A stretch of DNA of 45,290 nucleotides from NCBI GenBank assembly GCA_937893635.1, contig CALBGF010000200.1, forward strand, positions 1 to 45,290, given 5' to 3'. A program made the translations under genes and the position numbers. The notes under the pieces were generated by a model. It had not been told where the DNA came from. It searched no databases and saw only the letters and a list, made by a program, of their open reading frames with translations. Within the stretch, counting starts at the first letter, position 1; each line of letters starts with the position of its first letter. Source of the DNA: an uncultured Mollicutes bacterium. Its GTDB lineage: Bacteria > Bacillota_I > Bacilli_A > RFN20 > CAG-826. Shown here piece by piece: positions 29,408 to 35,303 of this stretch.

Positions 29408-29533
29408 GGTGGGTTCATTTCTATTATACTATAGAACAAACTGAAAAAAATAGAATTTTTTATATAAAATCGTTTTCATAATTTTTTACTAGACTTTATC
29501 AACAAATTGTTATAAACTAAAAATGGACCCACC
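29408..29533. repeat. Inverted repeat pair flanking AT-rich DNA upstream of phnD
   Basis: GGTGGGTTCATT (29408-29419) and AATGGACCCACC (29522-29533) are inverted copies matching at 11 of 12 bases. The similarity runs weakly on into the flanking TTTTTG / CAAAAA. They face each other across 102 bp of AT-rich DNA. GC-rich 12-mers stand out in this interval. The 383-bp stretch 29238-29620 contains this pair, the phnD promoter and leader, and no gene that I can support. Confidence 0.6.
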
Positions 29534-29620
29534 AAAAATAGAAAAATAATTATTATAATAATGTTCAATTTTTAAAAAGTGTTTTTTGATATTTTTTTAT
29601 TCATTTCACAAACTAATCAT

Positions 29621-29806
29621 ATGTACTATAATTATCACGGAATTATAAAAAAGAAAATAAAAGCAGGGCTATTACTACGATACGAGTATCTTGACTCATT
29701 TCATAACATTAAACCTGCTTTAGTTTTATATTTTAAAGATGGAAGCGTATATCCTATTAGGGAATATCGCTGGCACGAATATTACGAGTTTCTTAACGAT
29801 TTATAA
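29621..29806 (+). CDS. Small protein of unknown function
   Basis: A 61-residue reading frame, MYYNYHGIIKKKIKAGLLLR to the end YEFLNDL. The composition is protein-like: charged and aromatic, with alternating strands and the motif YFKDGSVYPIREYRWHEYYE. I think I have seen similar small proteins in Bacillota, but cannot name the family. The frame is open 14 codons further up to a GTG. Neither start has a good ribosome site. Its 3' end overlaps the end of udk by 14 bases on the opposite strand, which is unusual for this tidy region. Confidence 0.55.
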   Translation: MYYNYHGIIKKKIKAGLLLRYEYLDSFHNIKPALVLYFKDGSVYPIREYRWHEYYEFLNDL

Positions 29807-30422
29807 GTTCGTTAATTCTACGCATAACTTTTTCAATTTGTATTTCATCTAAGCCATTATTATCATTATTAATAAAGACAATGTCACAATCATCTTTTGT
29901 TGGCTCAATATATTGATAATGACATGGCTTAACTGTAGTTAAGTATTGATCGATTACCGATTCAATCGTACGACCTCTTTCTTTAACATCACGAGATAAT
30001 CTTCTTAAAACACGTACATCGGCATCAGTATCTACATAAATAGATAAATCTAATAAATCACGAATACCCGGTACTTGATAAATCATAATACCTTCAACAA
30101 TGATAATTTTCTTAGGCTCCACTAATTGGGTTTCTTTGATTCGGGAGTGAGTTTTAAAATCGTAAATTGGTTTTTGGATACTTTTGCCTTCTAATAAGTC
30201 TTTTAAATGTTTGCTAAATAATGGTGCATCATATGATTCTGGAACATCATAATTGCTTTTGGCTCTTTCTTCTGGAGATAAGTGACTGCGGTCATTACAA
30301 TAGGTGTCATAAGAGACACGAACTAAATCATCTTTGAATATTGTTTCTAGATAATCAGATAAAGTTGTTTTTCCTGAACCCGAGCCTCCGCCAATGGCAA
30401 TTAGTATACTTTTTCTTTCCAT
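29793..30422 (-). CDS. udk: Uridine kinase
   Basis: A 209-residue pyrimidine salvage kinase (uridine/cytidine to UMP/CMP). It has P-loop GGGSGSGKTT (residues 11-20), VSYDTYCNDRSHLSPEER, NYDVPESYDAPLFSKHL (the usual Udk block is NFDHPDAFD, so this differs slightly) and VEGIMIYQVPGIRDLLDL. A phosphoribulokinase/uridine kinase family enzyme; uridine is the likeliest substrate. Single gene; its 3' end overlaps a small plus-strand gene. Confidence 0.88.
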   Translation of the reverse strand: MERKSILIAIGGGSGSGKTTLSDYLETIFKDDLVRVSYDTYCNDRSHLSPEERAKSNYDVPESYDAPLFSKHLKDLLEGKSIQKPIYDFKTHSRIKETQLVEPKKIIIVEGIMIYQVPGIRDLLDLSIYVDTDADVRVLRRLSRDVKERGRTIESVIDQYLTTVKPCHYQYIEPTKDDCDIVFINNDNNGLDEIQIEKVMRRINELINR

Positions 30423-30687
30423 AATGATTCCAACTTTCCGATAAAATTATTTACCGTAAGTTAGTTTATATTTTTGCTCGCATAAAGTAAACTATTTTAT
30501 GATTTTTTTAAAATTAATAACAAAATTAGCAAATTGAATTTTTAATATTTAATTTGTTCTATATCATTTCAAACAATTAAAACATCCAGAAAAATAATTT
30601 AAAATTTTTAATTTATATAATTAACAAAATGCAAATCACTTTAAAAATTTTTTAACATCTAATATAATATGAACGGAGATGAGACTA

Positions 30688-31524
30688 ATGATTATTAAAG
30701 ATGTAACTGATGGCAAAGAAAGAGCGTTTTATCACTCTGTTGATACAATATTTGATAACTGTAAAATTAAAGGCGAAGAAGATGGTGAATCAGCTTTTAA
30801 AGAATGCCGTAATATTAAAATTCAAAATTCAGAACTATGTTTAAGATATCCGATTTGGCATAATCATAACTTTGAATTGGTTAACAATTTATTTCATATC
30901 GATTGTCGTGCAAGTTTATGGTATTGCGTAAATGGTAGTATAAAAGATTGTGTACTTGATGGAGTCAAAGCTGTACGTGAATGTAAAGATATAACTATTA
31001 CTAATTCTAAAATTAATTCCACAGAATTTGGTTGGAAAAGTGAGAACTTAACTCTTACTAATTGTAGTTTAATTGGCGAATATGCTTTCCTTGATAGTAA
31101 AAATGTAACTATTAAAAATATCGATTTTGCTGGTAAGTATTCTTATCAATATGTAGAAAATATGACAATAGAAGATTCAAAATTAGATACTAAAGATGCT
31201 TTCTGGCATACAAAAAATGTCACTGTTAAAAACAGCTACATTAAAGGAGAATATTTAGGTTGGTATTCTGAAAATCTCACTTTAATTAATTGCACTATAG
31301 AAGGAACACAACCTCTATGTTATTGCAAAAATCTTACTCTTAAAAATTGTAAAATGATTAAATGTGATTTAAGTTTTGAATATAGCGAAGTTAATGCCAC
31401 AATCGTGGGACATGTTGATAGTATTAAAAATCCAATAAGCGGATTTATAAGTGCAGATAGCGTTGATGAAATCATTAAAGAAGATAGCATTTATAATGAT
31501 ACATGCAAAATAAAAATTGGCTAA
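30688..31524 (+). CDS. DUF3737-like right-handed beta-helix protein
   Basis: A 278-residue cytosolic protein without signal peptide. It is built from about ten repeats of roughly 20 residues such as 'N-hydrophobic-T-hydrophobic-x-N-C-x-hydrophobic', with recurring KNVTIKN, ENLTLTNC and KNLTLKNC, and aromatic elements SLWYC, EFGWKSE, AFWHTKN and LGWYSEN. This matches the DUF3737 family, which I recall as a parallel beta-helix fold of unknown function. I chose the ATG at 30688, nine bases after GGAG; an ATG three codons upstream touches that site. A TATAAT (30663-30668) lies just upstream. Transcription ends at the hairpin overlapping its stop codon. Confidence 0.75.
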   Translation: MIIKDVTDGKERAFYHSVDTIFDNCKIKGEEDGESAFKECRNIKIQNSELCLRYPIWHNHNFELVNNLFHIDCRASLWYCVNGSIKDCVLDGVKAVRECKDITITNSKINSTEFGWKSENLTLTNCSLIGEYAFLDSKNVTIKNIDFAGKYSYQYVENMTIEDSKLDTKDAFWHTKNVTVKNSYIKGEYLGWYSENLTLINCTIEGTQPLCYCKNLTLKNCKMIKCDLSFEYSEVNATIVGHVDSIKNPISGFISADSVDEIIKEDSIYNDTCKIKIG

Positions 31525-31539
31525 AAAGCCAATTTTTTT
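31513..31539. terminator. Bidirectional terminator between the beta-helix gene and the antiporter gene
   Basis: A 9-bp stem AAAATTGGC (31513-31521) / GCCAATTTT (31528-31536) with T runs on both sides. It serves the plus-strand gene, whose stop codon lies at the stem-loop boundary, and the convergent antiporter gene. Confidence 0.85.
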
Positions 31540-32827
31540 AATTATTTTGAGTATTTAAATCAGAATTAGATTCTACTTCTTTTAGTTGAAGTTTTTCTTC
31601 TTTTTTCTTATCGAGATTATATATTAACTTTAAGAATATAGGTGATAATAAACTTGTAATAATAATTAATATTACAATAAATGGCATAATGTTATTATCA
31701 ATAATTCCCGCTCCCTTAGAAGCGGTTACAAGACATACTTCCGCTCGAGCCATCATACCAACACCAATTTTTACGGAATCAGAGAATGAGTATTTGCAGC
31801 ATTTAGCGGCAATTCCACATCCAATAAGTTTTCCGACAATACCGGCAATAATAAATAAGCAGCCAAATAATATGAATGAGCCACTTATTGCTTCAAATTT
31901 AGTAGATATACCAATATTAGCAAAGAATACTGGAACAAATAACATATAACTTAATATATCAGTTTTTCTTTCAATATACCTACTTTCATTATTTGTCGAT
32001 AAAATTAATCCAACAATATAAGCACCCGTAATATCAGCAATACCGAAATATTTTTCACTTAAATAAGCAATAATGAAACAAAACGCTAAGCTAAATATTG
32101 GTACTAAACGGTGATGTTCAAATCTTTTATCAAGCCATTTAAATGCTTTACTAGCCACAAATGATAAAATAGCAATTACTGCGAAATATCCGACTGTTTT
32201 TAACACAACTATCCAAGGATTAACTGCTTCTCCTCCATTGCCTTTTAAAGCAAGAACAAATGATAATACAATAATTCCTAAGACATCATCGATAATTGCG
32301 GCCGCAACAATCGTAGATCCTACTCTACTATTAAGTTTACCCATTTCACGCAATGTTTGAACAGTAATACCAACAGATGTTGCTGTTAAAATAGTTCCGT
32401 AAAATAAATTTGTTAATAAAGTGTCATGAGTAAGATTTGCAAATCCCCCGTTACATAAAGTAGCAACTAGAAATCCTAAGCCCATTGGAACAATAACACC
32501 AGCAACTGTAATAACAACTGCTGGTCCACCAACTGACTTAATTTGTTTTAAGTCTGTCTCTAGACCCGCAGAGAAAAGAATTAAGATTGCACCAATTTTA
32601 GATAAGAAACCTAATCCTTCTTGGGTTGTTTCATTTAATATATCTTGGTTAGGTATGTAAGAAATTAACCCAATTAATAAACCTGCAACAATCATACCAA
32701 TAACGGAAGGAAGATTTAATTTTTTACATATTTTCATAAAGATTTTTGAAAATATAAGAATCAACGCTAATGGTAACAATATAATATAATAATCACTAGC
32801 AATACCATCTAAAAACATATTTAACAT
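31538..32827 (-). CDS. Kef-type cation/proton antiporter (CPA2 family)
   Basis: A 429-residue membrane protein with 12-13 predicted helices and the CPA2 (Na_H_Exchanger) pattern: NLPSVIGMIVAGLLIG, LLFSAGLETDL, GTILTATSVGITVQTLREMG and AAAIIDDVLGIIVLS, the last containing the Asp-Asp pair of the ion-binding site. No RCK/TrkA-N nucleotide-binding domain follows; the C-terminus is a short charged tail. It probably exchanges Na+ or K+ for H+. It is a single gene between two terminator regions. Confidence 0.9.
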   Translation of the reverse strand: MLNMFLDGIASDYYIILLPLALILIFSKIFMKICKKLNLPSVIGMIVAGLLIGLISYIPNQDILNETTQEGLGFLSKIGAILILFSAGLETDLKQIKSVGGPAVVITVAGVIVPMGLGFLVATLCNGGFANLTHDTLLTNLFYGTILTATSVGITVQTLREMGKLNSRVGSTIVAAAIIDDVLGIIVLSFVLALKGNGGEAVNPWIVVLKTVGYFAVIAILSFVASKAFKWLDKRFEHHRLVPIFSLAFCFIIAYLSEKYFGIADITGAYIVGLILSTNNESRYIERKTDILSYMLFVPVFFANIGISTKFEAISGSFILFGCLFIIAGIVGKLIGCGIAAKCCKYSFSDSVKIGVGMMARAEVCLVTASKGAGIIDNNIMPFIVILIIITSLLSPIFLKLIYNLDKKKEEKLQLKEVESNSDLNTQNN

Positions 32828-32851
32828 CTCCTCTTAAATTCACAACTTTGT

Positions 32852-32860
32852 ATTATACCA
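32852..32860 (-). promoter_or_regulatory. Extended -10 promoter of the antiporter gene
   Basis: TGGTATAAT on the minus strand, identical to the tgt extended -10, lies about 25 bp before the antiporter start. No clear -35. Confidence 0.6.
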
Positions 32861-33006
32861 CTATGCATATTTAATGGAAGAAAAATCGTAATAAAAATTG
32901 ATTTAGGAAAAACGCTTTCTTTTAATTTATAAGTTAACAACGATTAAATCTTATATGAGTAAAATAATTTATTAAACAAATTATTTATTTTTTTAAGTAA
33001 ATTAAC

Positions 33007-33012
33007 TATAAT
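33007..33012 (+). promoter_or_regulatory. -10 box of tRNA-Ala
   Basis: A perfect TATAAT ends 11 bp before the tRNA 5' end. The -35 region (32984-32989, TTTATT) is poor. Confidence 0.55.
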
Positions 33013-33023
33013 TATCAATGCAT

Positions 33024-33099
33024 GGGGCCATAGCTCAGTTGGGAGAGCGCTTCGTTCGCAACGAAGAGGTCGCGAGTTCGATCCTCGTTGGCTCCACCA
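33024..33099 (+). tRNA. tRNA-Ala (anticodon CGC), CCA encoded
   Basis: The 76-nt cloverleaf folds fully by eye. The acceptor stem GGGGCCA/TGGCTCC contains the G3:U70 pair that defines alanine identity. The D-arm is GCTC/GAGC, the anticodon stem CTTCG/CGAAG with loop TTCGCAA (anticodon CGC, reading GCG), and the T-arm is GCGAG TTCGATC CTCGT, followed by ACCA. Being a CGC isoacceptor in an AT-rich genome it is probably an additional tRNA-Ala besides a UGC one. Confidence 0.95.
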
Positions 33100-33112
33100 G
33101 TTTAATTGAAAT

Positions 33113-33157
33113 ATCCACTAGAGTTTTGCTTAAATTAAGCGATGCAGTGGATTTTTT
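33113..33157 (+). terminator. Terminator of tRNA-Ala
   Basis: Stem ATCCACT (33113-33119) / AGTGGAT (33146-33152), with an inner GCTTAA/TTAAGC helix, followed by TTTTTT. Confidence 0.85.
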
Positions 33158-33170
33158 CATTTTAGACGGC

Positions 33171-33200
33171 AAAAAGAGAACCAGAATTTATCCAGTTCTC
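33171..33200 (-). terminator. Terminator of the GH3 operon
   Basis: A 10-bp stem with two G-U pairs (33176-33200, ends GAGAAC/GTTCTC) and a 5-nt loop, followed by TTTTT on the minus strand. It lies 28 bp after the stop at 33229. Confidence 0.85.
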
Positions 33201-33228
33201 CAAAAATTAAATCTTTTAAATTTTATTT

Positions 33229-35292
33229 TTATAAAGTAGGTGCAAATGGTAGGTCGTCTACACCACATTCTGTGATTGTAAATGATTTATTATTTGACCA
33301 TTGCCATTGTCCATTTGTCTCTTTAATACATGATTGTAAGTTTACTTTAACACCATCTGCTAAATCTCCAGATAATGTATATGTGCATTTCATTTCTTGA
33401 GTTTGTGGCCCTTGATATGTAAATGTCCACATAACATCAACTGTTTCATTTGCTAAATCAAAGATAAAGTATGTATTTCCATCTTGAGAATATGGATTAG
33501 CTTTTGTTGTACTTGTGAAATATCTCTTTTCTGGTATTTCTAAGTTTCCGTCTTTTTCAACCATTGAGATTTTAGATGGTAATGAATTAAATAAGTCATC
33601 ATCACCACTAATTTTTTCACCAATTACAATTGCTTTAAGTTTAGATGATCCTGTTAGTTCGATTTTAACATCAACTGTCTTATCGCCTGAGACTACTTTC
33701 ATTGTATCTACAGATTTAACAATGTATTTAGTATCTACTTCACCAATCTTACCAGTTATCGTATTTGATGCTTCTGAATCATCCAGTGTAATATCATAAG
33801 ATTGGATGGTCTTATTAGGCATAATTATATTAACTTTTTTATTTACTAAATCTAATTCACTCTTTAATAAACTTGTGTCTAATATTTCTTCTTTTGTTTC
33901 GGTAATACGTTTTACCAATATTCCAGAAGTATCTAATCCATCAACAAAACGATATGTTTTCTTAACCGCTTCATTTGATGCATCAAGTACATAAGTACCT
34001 TCATCAACGCCAATTGTAACTTTGGTATCCCAAGTAAATGTATCCCAGTTTGCTCTAACAATTTGCTTTCCTGGATATTTTTTAGTATTTGGAATTGACC
34101 ATTTAATTGTTTTATCTGGATCAAATACAGCACCAACACGTAAATCATTTCTTACTTGCATTGCTGTCCACTTGGTTGTATCAATTTCATCACCATACTC
34201 ATAAGTTAACTCATCTGTTCCAGTATCAATATACATACCAATTGCAGGTGTATATAAGAATCCATTAACTTTTAACGAACGAGTTCCCCATGAGAAATCA
34301 AGTTTAATATCCGCTGTCCAATCGTAGAATTTAGAATTTGATTTTACACACATCATATTTGCATTTGTCCCACGATTATCAATCATAACTAAACAATCAG
34401 AGCCATCTTCTTCAACATTATACCAATATCCAAAGATATTTTTATTATCTTGAACACCATTATATAATCCATCATCCCAAAGTGATAGATATCCATAAGT
34501 TTTAGAATAGTTTCCTTGATATCCTTCAGCGTAGAATCCTTCAAATTGATAAACAATGAATCGATCGTTATCGCTACGTTCACTTCTATTAGTGCCTACA
34601 GCTTTTTCAATTTCGCCTGTAGTTTTCTTTGACCAAGGATTATTAGCCTTGCTAAATTTAATAGAAGCAGGATCATAAGGATAATCAGTAACCGCATCGC
34701 CGAATTCTTTCTCTACATCAATTTTGAATCCTAGTGTATTGTCGTTATACGAATTATTTTTAGCTTTGCAAGATGCGATTGTTGCTCCACTTGCGGAAGC
34801 AGCAACAATTATAGCTAATGCGCCGATACTATAGCGAATAATATTTGGTTTATTAAATTTAATAGGATCTTCTTTTTCAGTTACATCCTTAAATGATGCT
34901 ACAATTGCTATAGTTATTATTGCTATTTGCATTACTGTGTACACACAGTTAAGTGGGAAATTACCACCTTGGAATTCAACATGGTTAATTTGGTCAGCAA
35001 TAAGATTTGGAAATAAATATATTTGTTTCATAAATGAGAAACACATAGCGAGTAACGCTCCTAAATGAATCCATTTATGTTCTGGCATTGCCAAGGCCAC
35101 TACTTCAATAACAAAACATAATAATGCACAAATTCCAATTACTTCTGGCGTATGTGGCACAGCGTTATTAGCCATAGATGTCTTATAAGTGGCTAAGAAT
35201 AATATACCAAATATAAGTGCAAGTATAGCATCTAACATCATGAGATAGAATCCAACTTTTTTGCCTTTAAATATTTTCTTAAGCATTTCCAT
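33229..35292 (-). CDS. Large membrane protein with extracellular beta-rich domains, function unknown
   Basis: A 687-residue protein that I do not recognise. Residues 1 to about 180 hold five hydrophobic segments: four closely packed helices plus one ending in GATIASCKAKNN, which looks like an internal lipobox. The remaining 500 residues are hydrophilic, rich in Tyr, Trp and Asp, and probably outside. A central part (NDRFIVYQFEGFYAEGYQG to SRGTRSL-like region) may be a lectin-like sandwich. A middle part (ELTYEYGDEIDTTKW, IVRANWDT) resembles bacterial Ig-like repeats. The ATG at 35292 follows AGGGGTG; a GTG three codons up is less likely. It starts 11 bp after the GH3 gene, so it probably assists the same glycan use, for example by binding substrate. 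Confidence 0.7.
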   Translation of the reverse strand: MEMLKKIFKGKKVGFYLMMLDAILALIFGILFLATYKTSMANNAVPHTPEVIGICALLCFVIEVVALAMPEHKWIHLGALLAMCFSFMKQIYLFPNLIADQINHVEFQGGNFPLNCVYTVMQIAIITIAIVASFKDVTEKEDPIKFNKPNIIRYSIGALAIIVAASASGATIASCKAKNNSYNDNTLGFKIDVEKEFGDAVTDYPYDPASIKFSKANNPWSKKTTGEIEKAVGTNRSERSDNDRFIVYQFEGFYAEGYQGNYSKTYGYLSLWDDGLYNGVQDNKNIFGYWYNVEEDGSDCLVMIDNRGTNANMMCVKSNSKFYDWTADIKLDFSWGTRSLKVNGFLYTPAIGMYIDTGTDELTYEYGDEIDTTKWTAMQVRNDLRVGAVFDPDKTIKWSIPNTKKYPGKQIVRANWDTFTWDTKVTIGVDEGTYVLDASNEAVKKTYRFVDGLDTSGILVKRITETKEEILDTSLLKSELDLVNKKVNIIMPNKTIQSYDITLDDSEASNTITGKIGEVDTKYIVKSVDTMKVVSGDKTVDVKIELTGSSKLKAIVIGEKISGDDDLFNSLPSKISMVEKDGNLEIPEKRYFTSTTKANPYSQDGNTYFIFDLANETVDVMWTFTYQGPQTQEMKCTYTLSGDLADGVKVNLQSCIKETNGQWQWSNNKSFTITECGVDDLPFAPTL

Positions 35293-35303
35293 TTTATTCA
35301 CCC

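Noticed and set aside
32910..32926. Second cre-like site upstream of the antiporter gene
   Set aside because: It departs from the consensus at three positions, including the first two, so it is not supported.
33018..33239. Open frame of 73 codons over the tRNA gene
   Set aside because: It is the translation of tRNA-Ala and its terminator; the frame has no ribosome site and this kind of tRNA-derived protein is a known annotation artefact.
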